From an uncultured Clostridia bacterium (GTDB lineage Bacteria > Bacillota > Clostridia > Oscillospirales > Acutalibacteraceae): a stretch of 5,267 nt of DNA. Position 1 is the stretch's first letter; the number at the start of each line of letters is the position of its first letter. Both the position numbers and the translations under genes were made by a program. The notes beneath the pieces were generated by a model, which did not search any database, was not told where the DNA came from, and worked only from the letters and a program-made list of their open reading frames with translations. The stretch is taken from the NCBI GenBank assembly GCA_947174455.1, contig CAMWIZ010000086.1, positions 1 through 5,267 of the forward strand. The letters run 5' to 3'. Shown here piece by piece: positions 1 through 5,267 of this stretch.

Positions 1-3
1 CCC

Positions 4-1137
4 TTAACTATGCAGTTTGGAAAAGTGATTTTGGGTTTCCTTCATATATTTATTGACAAATATCAGGAAAAGTATGCTTGCACAGAACAATGCCAGACTT
101 CCGTAAAAATTACCATAGGAAAGACAAGGTGAGGTGTCTTCTATATTTGAAAAAACTGCATTTTCGTCTGATGCAAGGTGCATGAGCAGAAAAGCAATTC
201 CCGATGAGAGCAGACCGTTTATAAGCCGTGCGACAGTAAAAGAAAGCTTGTTGACCTTAACAAGTTCTGCCGAAGAAAATGCTTGAAAATGTACGCATAA
301 ACCGCCCCAGCCTATTGCCATGGCAACAGTATATAATGGCAGACGATCTTCCGCAAGGGAACTGCACCCCGAGGTAACTTCAAACAATGAGTTGAGTAAG
401 CTGTCGATGTAGCCTGACGGTTCAAGTTTGAGAAGCTGCGAAAGAATTGCACTGAATGTTGAGAAGAGAACAACTAATGCACACAAGGTAACAGTGGATG
501 TGCAGGCATTTTTACACGCAGTTATAAAGGCAGGAGAAAACTCTTTTTTTTCACTCTTGATATTATATGCACTTCTTTGAATAGGTTCCTTTTTTCGTGC
601 AAAAATTCCTGTGACTATTCCCACAGTCAGGCTTGATACCGTCTGTGCAATAAGTAAAACAACTCCTAACTTCACGCTGTTGTAAAGTGTTGCTCCCACA
701 ACGCTTATCACAAAGGCGGGTCCGGAGTTAACACAAAAAAACATCATTCTGCGGGCTTGTGACTGCGTTAGCTTGTTCTGTTTTACAAGTGCGTTTATTC
801 CGCTTGCACCTACCGGAAAACCTCCTATAAGGCTTAGTAGTATCGTAACCCCCGCTTCCCCTGGAAGATAAAACAGTTTTTCCGTTATCCTTCCCAAGGG
901 ACGTGCAAGCTTGCTTGATATTCCGTACTCAACTGCAAAGTTTGATAAAAACATAAAAGGAAACAACGACGGTATCAATATGCCAAATGAGTACTCCAAT
1001 CCGCTTTTCGCCCCGTCTATAGATGTCTTTGGCATAGTCAGCACACATACACACACCACGGCAAAGCACACAGTAACAAACAGCGTAACAAGCCAGTCGG
1101 TACGTTTGCACAGATAAATTTTCTTTTTAACCCTCAT
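4..1137 (-). CDS. YlbJ-like sporulation integral membrane protein (nucleoside-recognition/Gate family)
   Basis: A 377-residue polytopic membrane protein. Hydrophobic segments lie at about residues 13-34, 49-67, 95-113, 135-153, 155-178, 213-233, 300-318 and 343-361, with a charged cytoplasmic-type stretch at 181-200 that splits the protein into two halves. Family-like motifs are IPSLFPFMFLSNF (55-67), GGFPVGAS (105-112), VNSGPAFVISVVG (136-148) and GWGGLCVHFQAFS (276-288). The conserved glycines and N-S-G-P resemble the Gate repeats of YlbJ and related nucleoside-recognition proteins. YlbJ of Bacillus is a mother-cell (sigma-E) membrane protein needed for normal spore formation; its transported substrate, if any, is not established. 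The length is close to the roughly 400 residues usual for YlbJ. ATG at 1137 is the only usable start in frame after an upstream stop, and AAAGG at 1151-1147 lies 9 bases before it. It is divergent from yqfC and preceded by a sigma-E-like promoter, which supports the sporulation reading. Whether it is the true YlbJ orthologue or a paralogue cannot be decided here. Confidence 0.8.
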   Translation of the reverse strand: MRVKKKIYLCKRTDWLVTLFVTVCFAVVCVCVLTMPKTSIDGAKSGLEYSFGILIPSLFPFMFLSNFAVEYGISSKLARPLGRITEKLFYLPGEAGVTILLSLIGGFPVGASGINALVKQNKLTQSQARRMMFFCVNSGPAFVISVVGATLYNSVKLGVVLLIAQTVSSLTVGIVTGIFARKKEPIQRSAYNIKSEKKEFSPAFITACKNACTSTVTLCALVVLFSTFSAILSQLLKLEPSGYIDSLLNSLFEVTSGCSSLAEDRLPLYTVAMAIGWGGLCVHFQAFSSAELVKVNKLSFTVARLINGLLSSGIAFLLMHLASDENAVFSNIEDTSPCLSYGNFYGSLALFCASILFLIFVNKYMKETQNHFSKLHS

Positions 1138-1202
1138 AACAAAATTCCTTTCTTTTTTCCTTTTGAGGCAAAAAAATCACCTCACTACCTGCTTCACTAA
1201 AA

Positions 1203-1232
1203 ATCATATGCGAAAAATAAATGTAATATGAT
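1203..1232 (-). promoter_or_regulatory. Sigma-E-like promoter for the YlbJ-like gene
   Basis: Read on the minus strand, a -35 element ATCATATT (1232-1225; sigma-E consensus GTCATATT) is followed after 14 bases by a -10 element CATATGAT (1210-1203; consensus CATACAAT). The matches are 7/8 and 6/8, and the spacing fits mother-cell sigma-E promoters. A transcript would begin near 1196, leaving a leader of about 59 bases. The -35 overlaps that of the rightward yqfC promoter. This is pattern matching by eye. Confidence 0.6.
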
Positions 1233-1252
1233 TGCTCATTATTTCATAGGAT
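1223..1252 (+). promoter_or_regulatory. Sigma-E-like promoter for yqfC-yqfD
   Basis: A -35 element GTAATATG (1223-1230) and a -10 element CATAGGAT (1245-1252) are separated by 14 bases. Each matches the sigma-E consensus (GTCATATT / CATACAAT) at 6 of 8 positions. Transcription would start near 1259, only about 20 bases before the yqfC start, just leaving room for the Shine-Dalgarno AAGGGAGGG at 1267-1275. The yqfC-yqfD operon of Bacillus is known to be sigma-E dependent, which agrees with this call. Confidence 0.65.
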
Positions 1253-1280
1253 TGAATGAGAAATGTAAGGGAGGGCAGTT

Positions 1281-1568
1281 ATGGGCAGATCAAACAGAAA
1301 CGGCGAAAATATTACTCATTCAATACGAGATCTGAGAAAATGTATTCCCCCCGAATTAAACAATGGCCCGATGATAGAGCTTTGTTCCAATCGGGAAATT
1401 ACCGTTGACGGCTGTAAGGGTATTGTCGAATATTCCGAGTTTGCTATTAAGATAAAAACCGGTGACGGAATGATTGCCATAAACGGCAGAGGTCTTAATA
1501 TTAAATATTTAAGCGTTTCATCAATAGTTGTGGACGGATATATTACAGGTTTGGAATTTATAAAGTAA
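1281..1568 (+). CDS. yqfC: Sporulation protein YqfC (YabP/YqfC family)
   Basis: A 95-residue soluble protein filled by one YabP/YqfC domain. The diagnostic stretch is IELCSNREITVDGCKGIVEY (residues 32-51), followed by a beta-rich C-terminal half ending IVVDGYITGLEFIK (82-95). The length matches the family (about 90-100 residues). No signal peptide or membrane segment is seen. The function in sporulation is not biochemically defined; the gene is a conserved sigma-E-regulon member in spore formers and is almost always followed by yqfD. ATG at 1281 is preceded by the strong Shine-Dalgarno AAGGGAGGG (1267-1275, 5-base gap). It shares a divergent promoter region with the YlbJ-like gene and lies 12 bases upstream of yqfD, so the two are surely co-transcribed. 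Confidence 0.92.
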   Translation: MGRSNRNGENITHSIRDLRKCIPPELNNGPMIELCSNREITVDGCKGIVEYSEFAIKIKTGDGMIAINGRGLNIKYLSVSSIVVDGYITGLEFIK

Positions 1569-1580
1569 GGGGGGAAAAGA

Positions 1581-2816
1581 GTGGTCAGATTGCTCAGACT
1601 TCTCAGGGGTTATGTTGTGTTTGCGGTAACGGGCAGCTGTCCCGAACGCTTTATAAATATTTGTACTTACAACGGTGTAAATGTTTGGGGTGTGAAAAGT
1701 AAGGAGGGTGTGGTAACCTGCTGTACTCTTGCTGCAAATTACCGCATAATACGTTTGTTATCACGGAGGTGCAGCTGTAAAATCAGAGTAAAAAGAAAGC
1801 GCGGGTTAACCTTTGTGGTTCACAGAAATAAAAAGCGTGTAGGACTGGTTATAGGTCTTGTTTGCTTTTTTGCAATAATGAAATTGCTGTCATCATTTCT
1901 TTGGTACATTGACTACCAGGGACTTCAAACTGTCAGCGAGTTTCATGCCGCTGAAATTATGCGTTCAACAGGATTTTATGAGGGTGCATTTGCAAACTTT
2001 GAAAGTCTGAAAAATATTCAGACCAAAGCAATGATAGAGTTTGGCAACACGTCATGGATGACTGTAAACGTGGACGGCAGTGTCGGTGAAGTTAAGATTA
2101 CCGAGGCAGTTGAAAAGGGTAAGATTTTCGACAACTCATCGCCCTGTAACATTAAAGCGGACTGTGAGGCTCAGATTATCAGGGTGGACGTTTTCAGCGG
2201 TATGGCGAACGTGCAGAGCGGAGATGCCGTTGTAGGGGGCAATCTTCTGATAAGCGGAGTAGTTGAAAACGAGCAGGGCGGACTCTCGCTTGTTCATGCA
2301 GACGGTGTGGTTTGGGCAAAAACAACTCGTAACGAAAGCTTCAGCTATCCCAAAAACTACCGCTATGCCGCTGTCAGCGATGAACCTGTTGTAAGACGCT
2401 CATGCAGGATATTTAACATGGTGCTTCCGCTCACGTTTAAATCACAGAATAACGGACAGGGTAATGTTTACTGCCTTGATGAAACGAGGGTAATGTTCAG
2501 GGACGGTGTGGCTTCCTTATCTCTTATTACTGAGTCTTCGTATGCCTACGAAATGTCAGAGGTTGTTATGGATAAAAACCTTGCACAAAAACAGTTTGAA
2601 GCCGACAGAATCCTCTACGAGCTTTTTAATTACAGTAACCGTTCCATTAAAAATCACACAGTAAAAGAGAGCGAGGACGGTGACAGCTTTTTCTTTGATG
2701 TGGTTTATGACTGTGAGGAGGATATAGGTCTGAAAAGTGATATACTTATAGATGACAGGGGGTTTGATATAGATAATGCAAGTCTGCAATCGGACACTGA
2801 CAGCGAGGGCGAATAA
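1581..2816 (+). CDS. yqfD: Sporulation protein YqfD
   Basis: A 411-residue protein of the YqfD family, of usual length. Residues 1-75 form the conserved N-terminal region, with GYVVFAVTGSCPERFINIC at 10-28 and the following VWGV at 35-38. It is followed by a basic stretch (about 68-86), one transmembrane helix (about 86-107), then a large extracytoplasmic-type domain (about 110-400) rich in beta strands and an acidic tail. The context SGDAVVGGNLLISGVV (213-228) is typical of the family. The protein is therefore probably anchored in the mother-cell or outer forespore membrane; its biochemical role is unknown. The start is GTG at 1581, chosen because AAGGGGGG (1567-1574) sits 6 bases before it and overlaps the yqfC stop codon. 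In many Clostridia the operon continues into phoH and yqfF-type genes; here it ends at a terminator 18 bases after the stop. Confidence 0.92.
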   Translation: MVRLLRLLRGYVVFAVTGSCPERFINICTYNGVNVWGVKSKEGVVTCCTLAANYRIIRLLSRRCSCKIRVKRKRGLTFVVHRNKKRVGLVIGLVCFFAIMKLLSSFLWYIDYQGLQTVSEFHAAEIMRSTGFYEGAFANFESLKNIQTKAMIEFGNTSWMTVNVDGSVGEVKITEAVEKGKIFDNSSPCNIKADCEAQIIRVDVFSGMANVQSGDAVVGGNLLISGVVENEQGGLSLVHADGVVWAKTTRNESFSYPKNYRYAAVSDEPVVRRSCRIFNMVLPLTFKSQNNGQGNVYCLDETRVMFRDGVASLSLITESSYAYEMSEVVMDKNLAQKQFEADRILYELFNYSNRSIKNHTVKESEDGDSFFFDVVYDCEEDIGLKSDILIDDRGFDIDNASLQSDTDSEGE

Positions 2817-2833
2817 TATTACTATTTATAATG

Positions 2834-2864
2834 AATACAGCACCGCATACAGCGGTGCTGTATT
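2834..2864 (+). terminator. Hairpin terminator after yqfD
   Basis: A perfect 13-bp inverted repeat: AATACAGCACCGC (2834-2846), a 5-base loop ATACA, then GCGGTGCTGTATT (2852-2864). The trailing bases (GTTGCATTTGGG) are only moderately T-rich, so termination on the plus strand may be less than complete. It begins 17 bases after the yqfD stop codon. Its right edge lies two bases before the next promoter's -35, so it also insulates the downstream operon. Confidence 0.75.
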
Positions 2865-2865
2865 G

Positions 2866-2894
2866 TTGCATTTGGGTGGTTGCAGTGATATAAT
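2866..2894 (+). promoter_or_regulatory. Sigma-A-type promoter for the PRTase operon
   Basis: The -35 is TTGCAT (2866-2871), followed by a 17-base spacer and a perfect -10 TATAAT (2889-2894), with an extended -10 TG at 2886-2887 in TGnTATAAT register. Transcription would start near 2901, giving a leader of about 53 bases. This is the canonical housekeeping layout, in contrast to the sigma-E-like elements upstream of yqfC. It suggests expression in growing cells. Confidence 0.8.
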
Positions 2895-2953
2895 AGATTT
2901 GCCTGATAAGAATTTGTGAAGTTTCAGGAGAGGTATTTGAAAAGAGGAGAGCT

Positions 2954-4051
2954 ATGTATACTGAAAACGAGTTAGTTGGAATTGCAAAAAGAGAGAATAA
3001 CAATAAACGTAAATATTTGGTTGTAAACAAACTGCAGGGGAAGCACGTACCTGTAAGCGGCAGGACAGCGTTTAATATGTTTGACAAGCTTGCGGAAAAG
3101 GTTAGGGCGGCGTACAATGACGAAAAGCTTTTACTTATAGGCTTTGCTGAAACCGCCACCGCAATCGGTGCAAGGCTTGCGGTTTGTTTGGATTCGTATT
3201 ATATGCAGACAACAAGAGAGGTCATTGATAATGTAGAGTACCTTTTCTTTACGGAATCACACAGTCACGCAACAGAGCAGAAGCTTGTGAAAAATGATGT
3301 GGACAGCGTTATTGACAAGGTTTCGAGAATAGTTTTTGTAGAGGATGAGGTCACAACAGGCAGTACCATTTTGAAGATTATTGACATTATAGAAAGGCTT
3401 TATCCCAATAAGGTCAGCTTTTCGGTCGCATCCTTGCTCAATGGCATGGACAAGGACGCTATGAATATTTACAATAACAGAAATATCAGCGTTCATTATT
3501 TGGTAAAAACCAATCACTCTGAGTATACCGCCATTGCTGAGGGGGTTGCAGGTGACGGAGAGTATGCAGCGGAAAATACAGATGAAGCATCTGTTGAAGA
3601 ATATAGGTTAAACGGCTATATAAATGCAAGACGGCTGTGTATCGGTTCGGAATATAATAAAGCCTGCGAAAGTCTTTGGACGCAGATTGAAAAGGTTTGT
3701 AACTTTAACAGGACGGAAAAGGTTCTTGTAATCGGTACGGAGGAATTTATGTATCCGTCACTTTATACGGCAAGCAGAATAGAGGACAAGGCTGGCTGTG
3801 TTTTCTGTCACTCCACAACAAGAAGTCCCATAGAGGTAAGCCGTGAGGATAATTATCCGCTTCACAGACGATTTGAACTCTCAAGCCTTTATGACGATAA
3901 CAGACAGACTTATATTTATGACATTGGTGAATATGATACTGTGATTATCATAACAGATTCCCAAAATAATTCTTACAAGGGTCTTAACACGCTTGTAAAT
4001 GCTGTGAAAAGTTCGGGCAACGAAAATATAAAATTGTTTAGGTGGTGTTAA
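2954..4051 (+). CDS. PRTase_2-TRSP protein: phosphoribosyltransferase-like domain fused to TRSP domain (Ter-linked biosynthetic module)
   Basis: A 365-residue cytoplasmic protein with two parts. Residues about 20-195 form a phosphoribosyltransferase-like domain. It has the conserved GFAETATAIG (63-72), the ESHSHATEQ segment with His103 and His105 (101-109), and a textbook PRPP-binding loop VFVEDEVTTGST (127-138) with paired acidic residues and TTG. After an acidic linker (about 200-216), residues about 218-365 form the TRSP domain, which carries the name-giving T-R-S-P at 289-292 (in CHSTTRSPIEV). In the literature on Ter stress-response systems, PRTase_2-TRSP proteins belong to a predicted pathway for a nucleoside-like compound; the true substrate is unknown. 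The start ATG has AGGAG at 2945-2949, 4 bases upstream. It is first in a two-gene operon; its last codons (Arg-Trp-Cys) contain the Shine-Dalgarno of the next gene. The family call is firm; the reaction is inferred. Confidence 0.87.
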   Translation: MYTENELVGIAKRENNNKRKYLVVNKLQGKHVPVSGRTAFNMFDKLAEKVRAAYNDEKLLLIGFAETATAIGARLAVCLDSYYMQTTREVIDNVEYLFFTESHSHATEQKLVKNDVDSVIDKVSRIVFVEDEVTTGSTILKIIDIIERLYPNKVSFSVASLLNGMDKDAMNIYNNRNISVHYLVKTNHSEYTAIAEGVAGDGEYAAENTDEASVEEYRLNGYINARRLCIGSEYNKACESLWTQIEKVCNFNRTEKVLVIGTEEFMYPSLYTASRIEDKAGCVFCHSTTRSPIEVSREDNYPLHRRFELSSLYDDNRQTYIYDIGEYDTVIIITDSQNNSYKGLNTLVNAVKSSGNENIKLFRWC

Positions 4052-4055
4052 AATG
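4040..4055 (+). promoter_or_regulatory. Shine-Dalgarno embedded in the upstream gene's last codons, at start of the StiP/PELOTA gene
   Basis: AGGTGG (4040-4045) spans the Arg and Trp codons just before the upstream TGT-TAA end, with 7 bases to the ATG at 4053. The upstream stop (4049-4051) and this start are separated by one base. This arrangement favours translational coupling and near-equal output of the two proteins. Confidence 0.7.
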
Positions 4056-5156
4056 AAAAGCTCATACAAAAATGACGATGTAATACTTTTGCTGAAGGAT
4101 ATTACCGGTATGGTTGAACCTCAGCCCACTGAGGAAAGAGAACGTCTTATACAGCAGGGCAGACACTATTGTGAGATGCTGCCGATAGAATATGTACCCA
4201 CCGAAAAGTATATGCAGGTTTACCGTGAGGCACTCGAAAAATATTCAAGTGTAACTGCGCAGGCAGTCGGCAGGCTTGCGGATAAGATAATAAAAGCAAG
4301 AGGAGAAAACGTTGTGCTTGTTTCCCTTGCAAGGGCAGGTATACCTATAGGAATATTGCTAAAGCGATATATCAAAAAGAAATACGGACTTGACGTAATG
4401 CACTATTCTATTTCCATTATTCGTGGCATGGGTATTGATGACAATGCCATGAAGTATTTGCTTGCACATCATAAAGCAGAGGATTTGCTCTTTGTTGACG
4501 GCTGGATAGGCAAGGGTGCTATTTTAAATGAGCTTAGAAAGGATATATCTGCATATGACGGTGTTTCATCAGAAATAGCTGTTGTTGCCGACCCTGCAAA
4601 TGTAACAAAGCTTTACGGTACAAGTGAGGATATTTTAATACCCAGTTCCTGCCTTAACTGCACTGTTTCGGGACTTGTCAGCAGAACGTTTTACCGTACT
4701 GATATTATTGGCAAAGACGATTTTCACGGTGCGATATATTACGGTGAAATGGAAGAAAATGATTTGTCGTATGAGTTTATAAATGCCATAGAAGAAAAAT
4801 TTGAAATTCAAGAAGATTTTAAGAATCAAGAAAGTTTTAAAGACGAAAGTACTACAATTAAAAACTCGGCACAGGAATATGTAAAAGCAGAGGGTTTTGG
4901 TATAGATGAAGTTCGCAAAATAGGAGAGCATTTTGGCATAGATGATATAAATCTCATCAAGCCGGGTATAGGCGAAACAACAAGAGTTTTGCTAAGACGT
5001 GTGCCGTGGAAAGTTTTGATTGATGAAAGGTACAGAAACGACGACTCCCTTGCACATATAGTGCGGCTTGCAGATGAAAAAGGTGTTCCTATAGAATACT
5101 ATCCCTTAATGCACTATAAGACATGTGGTATAATTAAAAAAATAGCTGATGCATAG
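4053..5156 (+). CDS. StiP/PRTase_1 domain protein with C-terminal PELOTA RNA-binding domain (Ter-linked biosynthetic module)
   Basis: A 367-residue cytoplasmic protein. Residues about 8-245 match the family labelled 'cysteine protease StiP' or PRTase_1 in databases. They carry SLARAGIPIG (91-100), HYSISIIRGMGID (117-129), an altered PRPP-type loop FVDGWIGKGAI (147-157) and the hallmark IPSSCLNCTVSGLVSRT (196-212) with Cys200 and Cys203. A charged, repetitive linker (about 246-280) leads to a PELOTA-type RNA-binding domain (about 283-365) with KPGIGETTRVLLRRVP (304-319). The first domain resembles phosphoribosyltransferases, but its loop lacks the usual D-D/E-T-TG pattern and has Lys154, so the ligand may not be ordinary PRPP; the protease label is a competing database annotation. 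The PELOTA domain suggests binding of RNA or a nucleotide. It is coupled to the PRTase_2-TRSP gene upstream, its regular partner in Ter-associated clusters. It is full length, and a strong terminator follows 19 bases after the stop. Confidence 0.87.
   Translation: MKSSYKNDDVILLLKDITGMVEPQPTEERERLIQQGRHYCEMLPIEYVPTEKYMQVYREALEKYSSVTAQAVGRLADKIIKARGENVVLVSLARAGIPIGILLKRYIKKKYGLDVMHYSISIIRGMGIDDNAMKYLLAHHKAEDLLFVDGWIGKGAILNELRKDISAYDGVSSEIAVVADPANVTKLYGTSEDILIPSSCLNCTVSGLVSRTFYRTDIIGKDDFHGAIYYGEMEENDLSYEFINAIEEKFEIQEDFKNQESFKDESTTIKNSAQEYVKAEGFGIDEVRKIGEHFGIDDINLIKPGIGETTRVLLRRVPWKVLIDERYRNDDSLAHIVRLADEKGVPIEYYPLMHYKTCGIIKKIADA
4809..4844 (+). repeat. Two-copy 18-bp tandem repeat in the interdomain linker
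   Basis: Two adjacent 18-bp units, 4809-4826 and 4827-4844, are in frame. They encode Q-E-D-F-K-N (253-258) and Q-E-S-F-K-D (259-264), so four of six residues are identical and the other two are similar changes. It lies in the charged linker between the StiP/PRTase_1 and PELOTA domains and looks like an old small duplication that changed linker length. Confidence 0.6.
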
Positions 5157-5175
5157 CTTGCGGATTTGTAATATG

Positions 5176-5230
5176 CACCGCACCGATATTCTTTTTTGAA
5201 AGAGAGGGTATCGGTGCGGTGATTTTTGTT
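5176..5230 (+). terminator. Intrinsic terminator of the PRTase operon
   Basis: A perfect 13-bp stem, CACCGCACCGATA (5176-5188) with TATCGGTGCGGTG (5209-5221), is followed directly by ATTTTTGTT (5222-5230). The 20-base loop can itself fold: TTCTTT (5189-5194) can pair with AAAGAG (5199-5204) around TTTG. The GC-rich stem plus T-run makes this a convincing rho-independent terminator 19 bases after the stop codon. It implies that the operon contains only two genes. Confidence 0.88.
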
Positions 5231-5233
5231 AAT

Positions 5234-5267
5234 TCAAGCAATAAAAAGGCCTTGTTCAAGCCATGTT
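5234..5267 (-). CDS. Possible 3' end of a convergent gene (partial)
   Basis: Reading in from the right edge on the minus strand, one frame gives ten codons (TWLEQGLFIA) and a TGA stop at 5236-5234. The stop lies 12 bases before the 5176-5221 hairpin, which could then serve both converging genes. The fragment is far too short to identify, and another minus-strand frame is also open, so this is only a possibility. The AAGGCC-TTTTT segment inside it could instead be part of a weak terminator for a gene lying outside the window. Confidence 0.2.
   Translation of the reverse strand, partial: TWLEQGLFIA

Noticed and set aside
911..1117. Open frame on the plus strand inside the YlbJ-like gene
   Set aside because: It lies wholly antisense to a well-supported membrane protein gene, has no convincing ribosome-binding site and encodes nothing recognisable.
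1165..1183. Small inverted repeat GAGGC...(A)CCTC upstream of the YlbJ-like gene
   Set aside because: Only 4 bp plus a wobble pair with a large T-rich loop; too weak to call a terminator or riboswitch.
2901..2953. Possible riboswitch in the PRTase operon leader
   Set aside because: The leader is only about 53 bases and shows no stable stems, so it is too short for known riboswitch classes.
2746..3159. 137-codon minus-strand open frame spanning the yqfD end, the terminator, the promoter and the start of the PRTase_2-TRSP gene
   Set aside because: It is antisense to two real genes and runs through a 13-bp terminator hairpin and a strong promoter; its composition looks like a shadow frame.
4635..4931. 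98-codon minus-strand open frame rich in Phe, Ile and Tyr
   Set aside because: It is the antisense shadow of the Lys/Glu-rich linker region of the StiP/PELOTA gene, which explains the apparent hydrophobicity.
1..5267. Mobile elements, CRISPR arrays, tRNA or rRNA genes
   Set aside because: No transposase or integrase motifs, spaced repeats, terminal inverted repeats or tRNA-like cloverleaf sequences were seen on either strand.

Overview
The window looks like a chromosomal segment from an endospore-forming, moderately low-GC Clostridia-type Firmicute. The grounds are a complete YqfC–YqfD sporulation gene pair, a divergent YlbJ-like sporulation membrane protein, promoter sequences of mother-cell sigma-E type, and purine-rich Shine-Dalgarno sites before every gene. 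The genus cannot be fixed from the sequence; the character of the YqfD and YlbJ-like proteins would fit the Ruminococcaceae/Oscillospiraceae.

Layout. Positions 4-1137 (minus) encode a polytopic membrane protein of the YlbJ / nucleoside-recognition (Gate) type. Positions 1138-1280 are a divergent control region. It holds two back-to-back sigma-E-like promoters whose -35 elements occupy almost the same bases, one firing left into the YlbJ-like gene and one right into yqfC. Positions 1281-2816 (plus) are yqfC and yqfD, 12 bases apart, closed by a perfect 13-bp terminator hairpin at 2834-2864. A strong housekeeping-type promoter (TTGCAT - 17 - TATAAT with extended TG) begins two bases after that hairpin and drives a two-gene operon at 2954-5156. 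That operon ends at a second 13-bp hairpin followed by a T-run (5176-5230). The last ~40 bases may hold the 3' end of a convergent gene, which is weakly supported.

The two-gene operon is the most interesting part. Gene 1 is a phosphoribosyltransferase-like protein with a C-terminal TRSP domain (PRTase_2-TRSP). Gene 2 is a second, divergent phosphoribosyltransferase-like domain, called StiP or PRTase_1 in databases, with a C-terminal PELOTA RNA-binding domain. This pair is the core of the biosynthetic module that comparative genomics has linked to Ter (tellurite/stress response) systems and predicted to make a nucleoside-like metabolite. Its product is, to my knowledge, not established. Here it sits between two terminators, next to sporulation genes, with no TerC/TerD-type, ATP-grasp, HAD or lyase gene visible in the window.

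How the parts relate: the left half appears to be a sporulation locus switched on in the mother cell. The right half is a transcriptionally insulated operon with a vegetative-type promoter, so physical proximity does not imply co-regulation.
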